A DNA stretch of 64,000 nucleotides from Labrenzia sp. DG1229 (GTDB taxonomy: Bacteria; Pseudomonadota; Alphaproteobacteria; Rhizobiales; Stappiaceae): positions 377,837 through 441,836 of the forward strand of contig NZ_KI928940.1 of NCBI RefSeq assembly GCF_000521215.1. Reading direction: 5' to 3'. Numbering within the stretch: the first letter of the stretch is position 1; every line of letters starts with the position of its first letter. Below are positions 53,448 through 61,897 of the stretch, one piece after another. Below the pieces are notes generated by a model. That model saw nothing but the letters and a program-made list of their open reading frames with translations, made no database searches and had not been told where the DNA came from. The position numbers and the translations under genes are program-made.

Positions 53448-54677
53448 TCAGGGAGCTTTGACGTACACCATCTGTCTGACGTCAATGTTCCCTGCGCGAA
53501 ATCCGGCTTCGCAATAGTGGAGGTAGAACTCCCAAAGTCGCTTGAACCGTTCGTCGAATCCAAGAGGGCGTATCTGCGGCCAGGATTGGCAGAAACGTTG
53601 CCGCCACTCTGCAAGCGTACGGGCATAGTCCTGGCCGAAAATCTTCTGCTCTGCCAGGTCTAGTCCAAGAGACTTTCCGATCTCGACGAGCTTTCCTGGT
53701 GGTGGCAACATGCCACCTGGGAAAATGTAGCGCTGAATGAAATCCGTGCCGCGCCGGTAGTCTTCGAACATCTTGTCCTGGATCGTTATGATCTGGAGGC
53801 CCGCCTTTCCGCCGGGTTTCAGACATCTGGACAACTGGTCAAAATAGGTCGTCCAGTATTTTTCACCAACTGCCTCGAACATCTCGATTGAGGCAATCCG
53901 GTCGAAAACACCGCGTTCATCGCGATAATCCTGAAACACGACGTCTACTTTTTCATTGAGGCCGGCTTTGAAGATGCGTTCACTTGCATAGTCGAACTGC
54001 TCTTGCGATATCGTCAGCGCACGAACATGTGCCCCGACCGTTTTGGCAACATGTTCTGCAAATCCGCCCCAGCCACACCCGATCTCCAGGACCGAGTGTT
54101 CCGGTTCAATTCCGGTTTGCCTTACCAGGGACGCATACTTCTCTGTTTGCGCCTGTTCCAGGTTGTTGGTCTCGTTGCTGTAAATCGCCGATGAATAGGT
54201 CATCGACGGATCGAGCCATTCCTTGTAGAACGCGTTTCCAAGGTCATAATGCGCCGAAATGTTTCGCTTGGATCCGCTCCGGGTATTGGAATTCAGCCAA
54301 TGTCGGGCAGAAAGGAGGAGGCGGGTCAAAGGCTTTCCCTGAATCGCTTCCAGCGTCGATTCCTGATTGATGCAGAACACTTCCAGAAACGTTGTCACGT
54401 CGGGCGAGGACCAGTATCCGGCCATGAACGCTTCCCCGACGCCGACATCCCCGGCCTTGACCACCATGCGGAAAAAGCGCCAGTCGTGAATGTGAAGAAC
54501 GCCGTTCGGGCCTTCCTCACGTCCGTGAATGCGGAATGTCCGTCCGTCGGGAAATCCGATCTCGAGCGTTCCATACCGAATTTTGAGCGCAAGTCCGGCT
54601 GCCATGCGGGCGAGGCGGGGAGTGCCTTTTAACTCCTTGCGCAAATTGTCTCTGTTCAGAACAACAGGCTCACTCAT
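53448..54677 (-). CDS. Cyclopropane-fatty-acid-synthase-family methyltransferase
   Basis: A 409-residue SAM-dependent CFAS/CMAS enzyme. The C-terminal catalytic half has ISAHYDLGNAFYKEWLDPSMTYSSAIY, motif I VLEIGCGWGGFAEH, FDRIASIEMFEAVGEKYW and HYCEAGFRAGNIDVRQM. It adds a methylene or methyl group to unsaturated acyl chains of membrane phospholipids. The neighbourhood (DUF1365 and COG2907-type FAD protein) matches operons tied to photo-oxidative stress and, in Rhodobacter relatives, methylated/furan fatty acids, so the product need not be a cyclopropane. Confidence 0.88.
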   Translation of the reverse strand: MSEPVVLNRDNLRKELKGTPRLARMAAGLALKIRYGTLEIGFPDGRTFRIHGREEGPNGVLHIHDWRFFRMVVKAGDVGVGEAFMAGYWSSPDVTTFLEVFCINQESTLEAIQGKPLTRLLLSARHWLNSNTRSGSKRNISAHYDLGNAFYKEWLDPSMTYSSAIYSNETNNLEQAQTEKYASLVRQTGIEPEHSVLEIGCGWGGFAEHVAKTVGAHVRALTISQEQFDYASERIFKAGLNEKVDVVFQDYRDERGVFDRIASIEMFEAVGEKYWTTYFDQLSRCLKPGGKAGLQIITIQDKMFEDYRRGTDFIQRYIFPGGMLPPPGKLVEIGKSLGLDLAEQKIFGQDYARTLAEWRQRFCQSWPQIRPLGFDERFKRLWEFYLHYCEAGFRAGNIDVRQMVYVKAP

Positions 54678-54696
54678 CGCAAAACCTCTTGAAAAC

Positions 54697-55542
54697 TCAT
54701 TTGTCAGAAGCGAGCGTCATGTCACGCTCTCCCAGTCTGTCCTGGGGTTTATTTTCAGCTCGTCGAGAATGGAATGGTACACGCTTGAGCCAGATTTTAA
54801 AGGCTTGCCAGTGGATCGCAAAGACCACCTTCGCCGTAAGAAATGGAACCCGAACGCATTCCTTAACGATAGAGCTTGAGGACAGTGGCACGGCCTTGCC
54901 GGAAAATGTCGCGGATAGAAGCGGCCCCTGCCGGTCTGTTTCGAGTATTCGCACCCTGACGGTTTCGCCGGGCGGCAACATTCGAAAGTGATATTCCTGT
55001 TCCATGCTGATGAACGGTGAAACGTAGAATTCCTTCCGCTGGTTCTGGCGAACACCTGCTTCACTGAACTGACCCGGTTCCACGGGAAGAGCATATGTAT
55101 GTAACCCGCCGAAGGTGTTGCGAACTTCATAAACGATCGCCGAGAGACGATCATTTTCATCGTACGCATAAAAGACGCTGAGCGGATTGAAGCCGTAACC
55201 AAGGAGTCTTGGATAGGCGAGCAGAAGGATCCTTGAAGGTGTTGCAACAAGTTTTTGCTGAAGCACGTTTTCCACGTGGCGTCTGAGATTTGATCCATCC
55301 CTGGGTCCGTGGTCACGCTCATGAAATGACAGCAGATTGAAGCGATTGACCGAAAACCATCTGCTCATGCGTCGTGCCGCATCGAGTTGGTCCAGATCTA
55401 TCAGAAGCGTAAACACCGAATAGCTGAACCGGTGTACTTTGGGCTTCATGCGATGATGCATGACTTTACCCGGGTAAAGCGAAGCTGCCCGGACCGGTGC
55501 CGGTCCGTTATCGCAAACGGTATTTGAGGGCTTCGCCGTCAT
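54697..55542 (-). CDS. DUF1365-family protein
   Basis: A 281-residue DUF1365 protein: SLYPGKVMHHRMKPKVHRFSYSVF, LLAYPRLLGYGFNPLSVFYAY, and EFYVSPFISMEQEYHFRM. It is always found with the FAD protein and CFAS-type enzyme, and its function is unknown. ATG 55542 overlaps the upstream stop as ATGA. The longer frame to 55587 is unlikely. Confidence 0.9.
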   Translation of the reverse strand: MTAKPSNTVCDNGPAPVRAASLYPGKVMHHRMKPKVHRFSYSVFTLLIDLDQLDAARRMSRWFSVNRFNLLSFHERDHGPRDGSNLRRHVENVLQQKLVATPSRILLLAYPRLLGYGFNPLSVFYAYDENDRLSAIVYEVRNTFGGLHTYALPVEPGQFSEAGVRQNQRKEFYVSPFISMEQEYHFRMLPPGETVRVRILETDRQGPLLSATFSGKAVPLSSSSIVKECVRVPFLTAKVVFAIHWQAFKIWLKRVPFHSRRAENKPQDRLGERDMTLASDK

Positions 55543-56837
55543 TCGGCAGCTTCCATATACTCTGTCGGCGCACTGGAGGTTTTCCACGGCAGGTTGGCGC
55601 CCAGTTGTCTGGCGACAGCCAGCCCGGATGCGAGACCGTCTTCGTGGAAACCATGGCCATTCCAGGCGCCGCAGAACCAGGTGTTGTTGACCCCTTGAAT
55701 TTCATCCAGCCGCCTTTTCGCGCTCAGCGCTCGCGCGTCGAACTGTGGATGATCATAGACGTATTTTTCAAACGTCTTGTCTTCGTGTGGCGCCTCGAAG
55801 GGATTGAGTGTCACGAACACGGATTTGTCGCGAGCGATGTTCTGCAACCGGTTCATCCAGTAACTGACGGTCACATCGCGCGTCTTTCCCGCTTCCCGAT
55901 CCGACATGTAATTCCACGACGACCAGACTTTTTTTCTTTTCGGCATGAGTTTCTCGTCGCGATGAAGATAAACCTCGTTGGGCCGGTATCTTATGGCACC
56001 GAGAATATCGCGTTCGGCTGGACTGGCGTCACCGAGCATTGCCAGGCTCTGATCGGTGTGACTTGCAAGAATGATTTGGTCGAATTCATCAGTATGACCG
56101 GAAAGGTCCTTCACCTGGACCTTGCCATCGTTGCGAAGAATTTCAGTGACAGCGCATCCCAGCCTGATTTTCCCAGCGAGCGGCGCAAGCAAACGGGCCA
56201 CATAATTCCTGCTGCCACCCGAAATCGTTCGCCAAAGTGTCGTTTCGAATGACAGAAGGCGATGATTTTCGAAGAATGCAACGAAACTCTCCGCAGGGTA
56301 GGCGCGCATTTCATCAATCGGCGTCGACCAGATCGCAGCGCCCATTGCCAGGAGGTAATCGTTGGTGAAACCCTCCGAGTATCGATTTTTCTCCAGGTAT
56401 CCACCCAGTGTTTCTCCCGATAGCCGTCCGGTATGAAGGTCATTCACCGCCTGTTTGTTGAAACGGAATATGTCTTTCAACATGACCAGAAAACGTGGCG
56501 ACAAAAGATTGGTTCTCTGCGCGAATACGGTGTTGAGCGATTCGCCCGACCATTCGAGTTTTCCATTATCTGCCGAAAGCGCGAAACTCATGTCGCTGAT
56601 TTCGGTCTCGACATCGAGATAATTGAGAAGGGCGGTGAAATTGGGATAATTGCGTTCATTGTAGACAATGAAACCCGTATCTACCGAAATATGAGTGCCG
56701 TCATAGTCGATGTCAGCCGTAGCGCTGTGCCCGCCAGCCCTTTCCCGTTTTTCACACAAGACCACATCGTGGTTTTTGCTCAGGGCCCAGGCTGCACTGT
56801 TTCCGGAAATTCCGGAGCCGATAACGGCAATCCGCAT
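55539..56837 (-). CDS. COG2907-type FAD-dependent oxidoreductase
   Basis: A 432-residue amine-oxidase-fold flavoprotein: FAD-binding GSGISGNSAAWALS at residue 7, CEKRERAGGHSATADIDYDG, VDTGFIVYNERNYPNF and C-terminal TWFCGAWNGHGFHEDGLASGL. It is thought to act on membrane fatty acyl chains with its DUF1365 and CFAS-like partners. It is first gene of the operon and couples to DUF1365 by ATGA. Confidence 0.9.
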   Translation of the reverse strand: MRIAVIGSGISGNSAAWALSKNHDVVLCEKRERAGGHSATADIDYDGTHISVDTGFIVYNERNYPNFTALLNYLDVETEISDMSFALSADNGKLEWSGESLNTVFAQRTNLLSPRFLVMLKDIFRFNKQAVNDLHTGRLSGETLGGYLEKNRYSEGFTNDYLLAMGAAIWSTPIDEMRAYPAESFVAFFENHRLLSFETTLWRTISGGSRNYVARLLAPLAGKIRLGCAVTEILRNDGKVQVKDLSGHTDEFDQIILASHTDQSLAMLGDASPAERDILGAIRYRPNEVYLHRDEKLMPKRKKVWSSWNYMSDREAGKTRDVTVSYWMNRLQNIARDKSVFVTLNPFEAPHEDKTFEKYVYDHPQFDARALSAKRRLDEIQGVNNTWFCGAWNGHGFHEDGLASGLAVARQLGANLPWKTSSAPTEYMEAAE

Positions 56838-57020
56838 GATCGATCCTTTTTTTTATTGATCTGGATAGTCCGCAGGGACTTGCGGCCAGCAAATTTTTCT
56901 CCGTTTTCTCAAGCGAATACGGCGGAGAAAAGAAGGCGGATCACGCCGGGCGATGAAATAATTAAATAAATTCCGTAGATTGGCGAATGCAACAGCTTGT
57001 GCGTGGCATTGGGTGCCGAC

Positions 57021-57050
57021 AAAAAAAGGGTCCGTTCTTGGAACGGACCC
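57021..57050 (-). terminator. Rho-independent terminator
   Basis: A perfect 10-bp stem GGGTCCGTTC / GAACGGACCC with a three-base loop is followed by seven T on the leftward strand. It ends the hypothetical secreted-protein gene that stops at 57089. Confidence 0.93.
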
Positions 57051-57088
57051 GATTGAACACTAATAACGTGTCTGGCTGTATTGAAGGG

Positions 57089-57685
57089 TCAGGCCTGCAA
57101 TGAATCCACCAGCCAATTCCAGGCGACTTCGACACGAATTTTTGCCGCATCAAAAAAGGCTACGACCTTGTCCCAGACGGATTGGCCGAAATCCGCAACC
57201 TGAAGCATTGTTCCACGCTTGATCGGTTCGTTTTCGGTCTCAATTAACTCGACAGTGGTTGCTTCCGTGCCGTCATTGACGACGCGTCGCGTAACCATCA
57301 GAGCTCCTTCTGTCACCAGCCGCGACTCGTCCTTGCCGGCAACAACCGTCTCCTGGTCCATGGCTCGGACAACAACGGCCCGACCATCTGGAAGCAAATG
57401 CGTTTCGTTGGTACTCACCTCGGAATCGTAAATGACTTCTCCATAGGAATCGATCAACTCGACCCAGACGACATTTTTGCCATCAAGTTCGATTTCACCG
57501 ACCCATATGGTCAATTCGCTTTCCAGCGGATCTGTCTGGTCCACTGTGGCCGACGCGACTGTTACCGCAAGACGGTCTTCAGGTAACGTAATTGTTTCCT
57601 GAGGAAGTTGTTCGGCAACTGCGCCCCCTGCCATGGCAAGGATGAGGCCAAGCGCAAATGTTCCTGCTTTGGTATTCCGTTGCAT
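57089..57685 (-). CDS. Hypothetical exported protein
   Basis: A 198-residue protein with signal peptide (GTFALGLILAMAGGAVAE). The mature part is acidic and beta-rich (TIWVGEIELDGKNVVWVELIDSYGEVIYDSEV), and the last 30 residues form an amphipathic helix. The family is not recognised. It is monocistronic, with its own terminator. Confidence 0.65.
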   Translation of the reverse strand: MQRNTKAGTFALGLILAMAGGAVAEQLPQETITLPEDRLAVTVASATVDQTDPLESELTIWVGEIELDGKNVVWVELIDSYGEVIYDSEVSTNETHLLPDGRAVVVRAMDQETVVAGKDESRLVTEGALMVTRRVVNDGTEATTVELIETENEPIKRGTMLQVADFGQSVWDKVVAFFDAAKIRVEVAWNWLVDSLQA

Positions 57686-58170
57686 GTTCGCCTCCCAAGG
57701 CTAATACAACTGTTATTACCGCGCTCGGGGCACTTGCAGATCCGGTCTGTTTCGACTCTTTTCCGCAATATTTGTATCAGTTTAGAGTGCGTGCGCCCCA
57801 CGCTGCGCGGTCACGATTTTGCCATTATCGCACCACATTCTGCTTTTTGAGTGTAATGAACATCACATTTTTCGGTGTTTTCATTTACATTTCATTAATA
57901 TTTGGGGTTCGCGGCCGGTCATTCAAGGTTAATCACCGCGACGTGACCTAAATCCTCCTGTTAAAATTAACTAAGCAACACGAATGCTGATGCTTTAACT
58001 GGCAAAGAGTTCGTTTCTAAAAACGTGGATAAGCGTACCTGTAATTAAATTGTTGGGCAATCTAAAAACTTTTCGTAACGTTAATTAGGCAGCTGGCAAT
58101 GGACGACACCAACGAGGCAACGTTTCCGGTTCGTGACGCCATTTATGGTCTAAATCAGGCAAAAAAATTT
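57686..58170. other. AT-rich intergenic region (485 bases)
   Basis: This lies between cutC's 3' end and the exported-protein promoter. A 63-codon rightward frame (58099-58290) overlaps cutC and is unlikely to be real. No RNA or repeat is supported. Confidence 0.5.
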
Positions 58171-58917
58171 CTAAACACCGGTGGTGAACCAGTTTTCAAC
58201 GGCCGACCGAAGCGCTTGAACAGAATGTGCGCTTGTGAACTTCAAGCCAGATGTCGGAACAAGTCCCAGGCGTGTTTCCAGTTCGTCTGAGGGAAAGGGG
58301 GGATGCTGGACAGAGCAGGAAGCATGAAGTTCGTCGACCCGGGATCTGCAGAGGATCATCGATGCATTCTCTGGTGTAATGCCGGCACCGGCCATAACTG
58401 AAAGGCGTCCTTCGGCACGCCTGACGGTTTCTGCAAGAATGTCGAGGCCCAGTTCGGCTCGCAAGGCGTGCCCTGAAGTCAGGATCCTTTCAAAGCCCAA
58501 TCCAACTGCATCTTCGACACCAGCGGGGACATCGGTCAGAGTGTCGAAGGCGCGGTGCAGCGTGGCGGGAAGTCTGGTACTTCCGAGCGCCGCTGACAAA
58601 AAGTCCAGATCCAGACGGCGTTCGCAGCAGACAGCACCGATCACGATACCGTTCAGACCCATGTCTTCCGCAATCTGGATGTCACGCAACATCAACGACT
58701 TTTCAGCTTCGGAGTAGCTGAAATTCCCGGAACGCGGCCTTATCATCGCGTAGACAGGAATCGAAAGTTCAGAGGCGGCTGCCATCAGGCCTGTAGAAGG
58801 CGTCAACCCGCCCTCCGAAAGTGCGGCGCACAGTTCTATTCTGTCTGCTCCATTTTTCTCGGCAATCACGGCGCCCTCAATCGTATCGACGCAGACTTCC
58901 AGATTCACCCTGTTCAT
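58171..58917 (-). CDS. cutC: CutC-family protein
   Basis: A 248-residue TIM-barrel protein with family blocks NLEVCVDTIEGAVIAEKNGADRIELCAALSEGGLTPS, YAMIRPRSGNFSYS, GLNGIVIGAV, TLHRAFDTL, ILTSGHA and VMAGAGITPEN. CutC was named for copper homeostasis in E. coli, a role now doubted. Its start overlaps the nagK stop (ATGA), and the unit carries an amino-sugar operator, so a role in amino-sugar or muropeptide metabolism is plausible here. Confidence 0.9.
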   Translation of the reverse strand: MNRVNLEVCVDTIEGAVIAEKNGADRIELCAALSEGGLTPSTGLMAAASELSIPVYAMIRPRSGNFSYSEAEKSLMLRDIQIAEDMGLNGIVIGAVCCERRLDLDFLSAALGSTRLPATLHRAFDTLTDVPAGVEDAVGLGFERILTSGHALRAELGLDILAETVRRAEGRLSVMAGAGITPENASMILCRSRVDELHASCSVQHPPFPSDELETRLGLVPTSGLKFTSAHSVQALRSAVENWFTTGV

Positions 58918-59825
58918 GGACGCACGTCCCCAAGATTTCTGCGCGCAAAAATTCCAGCGCCATGCAGCCCGCCGTTTTCGGCAAACTGGCCCCTGACAAC
59001 CAGGGGCACAGAATATTGCGCGAGCACCAGAGCGCGGGTTTTTTTGTCGATCAGTTCAAGCAGCTTCGTGTCATTCGACAATCCGCCGCTGACCGGAATG
59101 ACATCGGGTCCCAGCGTGTTGACAAGGACAGACAACGCACGCGAAAGGAGTGTTGTAAAGGCATCGACGGTTTCGTTCCCTGCTGGATCATTTCGGTGCC
59201 AGGCACTGGTGATTTCCTTGCTGGAAAGTGTCTTGCCGTGCAACGACGCATGTATGCGCTCCATGCCCCGTGCGGAGCCGGTGGCATCGACGCATCCGAC
59301 CTGACCACAGCCGCAGGCATAGTGCTCAATGCCGGAGAGGTTGCCGCCGGCCGTCGGGTCAACAATCGGCCCATGACCCCATTCACCGGCCATTCCTCCA
59401 AAACCATTGACAAGATCACCATTGATAACGAGGCCGCCGCCAACACCGGAACCGAGGATCACTCCGAAAACAACCGGTTTGCCATTTCCAGCCCCGTCGA
59501 CAGCCTCGGCAAGCGCAAAGGCATTTGCATCGTTGATAATGGCAACCGGCCTGTTCAATGCGTCGGATAGTTCCCTTTGCACATATCGACCGTGAAGGCA
59601 CGGAATGTTGGCGACATCCGCGATTCCGGTTCGTTCATCGTAGGCGCCCGCAAGAGAAATCGAAATCGGAGATCCGGCGTCTCCCGCGCTCCTGCCCACC
59701 GCATGGATGAAATCCGTCCAGTCGTCTCTTGGTGTTTCAACCCGCGCGGTCTCCTCAACAGTTCCATCCAACTGCATTTCACCATGGCGTATGAAAGAAC
59801 CGCCGATATCGAAACAGGTAATCAT
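58914..59825 (-). CDS. nagK: ROK-family N-acetylglucosamine kinase
   Basis: A 303-residue ROK sugar kinase. Phosphate loop DIGGSFIRHG, catalytic Asp in NDANAFALAEA, GSGVGGGLVING, then GEWGHGPIV and the zinc motif CGCGQVGCVDATGS. It phosphorylates N-acetylglucosamine (or the ManNAc/glucose relatives); the choice of GlcNAc comes from the surrounding nagA, nagB-like and murQ genes. It is first gene of the leftward unit with cutC. Confidence 0.82.
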   Translation of the reverse strand: MITCFDIGGSFIRHGEMQLDGTVEETARVETPRDDWTDFIHAVGRSAGDAGSPISISLAGAYDERTGIADVANIPCLHGRYVQRELSDALNRPVAIINDANAFALAEAVDGAGNGKPVVFGVILGSGVGGGLVINGDLVNGFGGMAGEWGHGPIVDPTAGGNLSGIEHYACGCGQVGCVDATGSARGMERIHASLHGKTLSSKEITSAWHRNDPAGNETVDAFTTLLSRALSVLVNTLGPDVIPVSGGLSNDTKLLELIDKKTRALVLAQYSVPLVVRGQFAENGGLHGAGIFARRNLGDVRP

Positions 59826-59869
59826 TGCCTGTTCTTTCGCTCCTGATGCATGACAATCTCAGCCAATTA

Positions 59870-59891
59870 TAATACCAATATGCAACCAATT
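59870..59891. promoter_or_regulatory. Amino-sugar operator upstream of nagK
   Basis: The 22-base site reads TAATACC - seven bases - AACCAATT. The leftward strand also has a perfect TATAAT at 59866-59871 abutting it. A near-identical arrangement, reverse-oriented, occurs at 61084-61105 upstream of the gntR gene. It is probably the binding site of that GntR-family regulator. CCAAT also occurs three times here at 11-12-base spacing. Confidence 0.65.
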
Positions 59892-60052
59892 ACAGGGCTA
59901 GTAAACCCGAAAATGCGCATGCTGAAGCAAGGTCACCCGTTGGCGCAGTTGTTTGACGACAGAATACCGGCTTGAAACGACCTCGACCTTGAACAGGTTG
60001 CCGGCCGCTGACAGCACGGAGTGTTGGTCACTCTCGTACTCAAATGGTGTAT

Positions 60053-60934
60053 TCAGAGAAAAGGTCGCAGGTTTCCGTTGTTCAGAACAAGTGCGTTTTC
60101 CGCGCCACTTGCGTCGAGGCCCTCACTCAGCATCAGGACGGCGACTTTCACGCGGCCGTTTGCTTTTTCCAGCGCGTCTGCTGCTTGATCCGGGCTGCAA
60201 TCCGTAAGATCCTGCAGTATCCGTTGCGCGCGCTGGCGCAGTTTATCATTGTCTGCCACGAGATTGACCATGTGCCCGCGGACCGCATGTCCGAGCCGCA
60301 GGGCGACAAGAGTCGAGATCATGTTGAGAGCGACCTTTTGCGCACTGGCAGCCCCCAGTCGGGTCGAACCTGCAATGATCTCGGGCGGCGTTTTCAAAAG
60401 GATCGGATGGTCTGCTTCATTCAGGATTGGAGTGTCCGGATTGTTGGCAATCCCGATCGTGTGCGTTCCTGCTGCTCGGGCTGCCTTGATTACACCAAGC
60501 GTATAGGCGGTCGACCCGCTTGCCGATACGCCGATCAGGATATCGTCCCTGCCCAGTCCTGCTTCTTCGAAGTCGTTCGAACCGGCTTGCTGATTGTCTT
60601 CATGGGTACCTTCCAGGTGCAAGAGATTTTTTGCGCCACCGGCATATAGGATTCGCATTCGATCTGGCGGAAATCCGAACGTGCCCGGGAGTTCGAGGCA
60701 ATCTGCAAGTGCGGTCAGGCCGGCGCTTCCGGCACCCGCATACCCAATCTTGTTTTGTGCTGCCGCAGCGCGTTGCAGGGCTGCCGCGGCTTGCGTGATT
60801 TGCGGAATGGCGTCTGCTGCAGCCTGAAGTGCTTCGACCTGCCGCTCCAGAAGAAGGGATAGAACCTCGGCGTCTGTTTTTTGCGATAGACCGATCGATT
60901 GGGGGTCGCGGTCTTCTGTTGTCGGCAGTTTCAT
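60053..60934 (-). CDS. murQ: N-acetylmuramic acid 6-phosphate etherase
   Basis: A 293-residue SIS-domain lyase that removes the lactyl ether from MurNAc-6-P to give GlcNAc-6-P in wall recycling. TEDRDPQSIGLSQKTDAEVLSLLL, GYAGAGSAGLTALADCLEL-like sugar site, GVSASGSTAYTLGVIKAAR, and AGSTRLGAASAQKVALNMISTL are all family blocks. It is divergent from gntR and 227 bases upstream of nagK on the same strand. Confidence 0.92.
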   Translation of the reverse strand: MKLPTTEDRDPQSIGLSQKTDAEVLSLLLERQVEALQAAADAIPQITQAAAALQRAAAAQNKIGYAGAGSAGLTALADCLELPGTFGFPPDRMRILYAGGAKNLLHLEGTHEDNQQAGSNDFEEAGLGRDDILIGVSASGSTAYTLGVIKAARAAGTHTIGIANNPDTPILNEADHPILLKTPPEIIAGSTRLGAASAQKVALNMISTLVALRLGHAVRGHMVNLVADNDKLRQRAQRILQDLTDCSPDQAADALEKANGRVKVAVLMLSEGLDASGAENALVLNNGNLRPFL

Positions 60935-61057
60935 GTTCCGGAAACTCGGGAAATCTGGAGTTTACGCCACGAACCGAACTCAGCCAGCTCATGCGTTTCG
61001 CTCAAATGAAGGGTTCAGTCACAGTCGATGTCTGAATGGACCAAATTCTTTTAACAC

Positions 61058-61105
61058 TTGATTTTCGGTTTCGATAGAGTTTAAATTGGTATCTGAAAGG
61101 TATTA
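61058..61105 (+). promoter_or_regulatory. gntR-nag operon promoter with overlapping operator
   Basis: -35 TTGATT (61058-61063), 17-base spacer and -10 TTAAAT (61081-61086). An operator of form AATTGGTA - seven bases - GGTATTA covers 61084-61105, overlapping the -10 and start site. This position suits repression. The same 22-base pattern in inverted orientation lies upstream of nagK. Confidence 0.68.
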
Positions 61106-61131
61106 TTTTTTAAGCCGAGGCGCCACTTTCC

Positions 61132-61893
61132 ATGACAGAATTCATCTCCATGCTGGAAAACGGCGATTGGCTGGCCGGGTCAAGCGGGCCAAGATATCTG
61201 CTGCTGCGTCGGCGCATTCTTCAGGCAATTGACGACGGTGTGCTTCAAGAAAATGAGCCGCTTCCATCCGAGCGCGAAATTGCAGCAATCACCGAACTTT
61301 CTCGCGTCACGGTTCGTAAGGCCGTCGCGGGCCTTGTTGAAGATCAGGTCGTCGTTCAAAAACGGGGGAGCGGTTCTTTCGTTGCTCCAAAAGTGCAGAA
61401 GGTTGAACAGCGTCTCTCCAGTCTGACATCGTTCAGCGAGGATATGGCAAGAAGGGGAATGGAAGCCAGCAGCGAATGGCTGCGGCGAGGGCTCTTTCCC
61501 GCATCGCCGGAAGAAATCTTTACGCTCGGACTGACGTCGGGTCAGCGCGTTGCACGCGTCGACCGATTGCGCAAGGCGGACTTGACGCCCATGGCAATCG
61601 AGCGTGCGTCCTTGTCGGAGAAGGTATTGCCTCATCCGGAACTGGTTTCGACGTCGCTATATGCCGTTTTGCGAACATCGGGAATGCAACCGGTTCGCGC
61701 CATACAACGTATTTCGGCGAGAAATCTGGAACACTCGGATGCCGAAATTCTTGGCGTTCCTATCGGGTCCGCCGGACTCAAGATTGAGCGCGTCTCCTAT
61801 CACGCCTCCGGGCAAGTCGTTGAGTTTACGCGGTCTGTCTATCGCGGAGACGCTTACGATTTCATCGCCGAACTTCAAATCGCGGAAAACTAG
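61132..61893 (+). CDS. GntR/HutC-family regulator of amino-sugar genes
   Basis: A 253-residue regulator: GntR winged helix LPSEREIAAITELSRVTVRKAVAGLVEDQVVVQKRGSGSFV at about 45-85, shown by its core SRVTVRKAVAGL, then a UTRA effector domain (SSLTSFSEDMARRGMEASS, TPMAIERASL, VSYHASGQVVEFTRSVYRGDAYDF). NagR/DasR-type members respond to glucosamine-6-P or GlcNAc-6-P. It precedes the nagB-like and nagA genes in one operon and very likely binds the 61084 and 59870 sites. Confidence 0.87.
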   Translation: MTEFISMLENGDWLAGSSGPRYLLLRRRILQAIDDGVLQENEPLPSEREIAAITELSRVTVRKAVAGLVEDQVVVQKRGSGSFVAPKVQKVEQRLSSLTSFSEDMARRGMEASSEWLRRGLFPASPEEIFTLGLTSGQRVARVDRLRKADLTPMAIERASLSEKVLPHPELVSTSLYAVLRTSGMQPVRAIQRISARNLEHSDAEILGVPIGSAGLKIERVSYHASGQVVEFTRSVYRGDAYDFIAELQIAEN

Positions 61894-61897
61894 GTCC

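Noticed and set aside
61604..61897. N-terminal extension of the SIS protein
   Set aside because: The extension overlaps gntR in another frame; the ATG at 61898 matches the family start.
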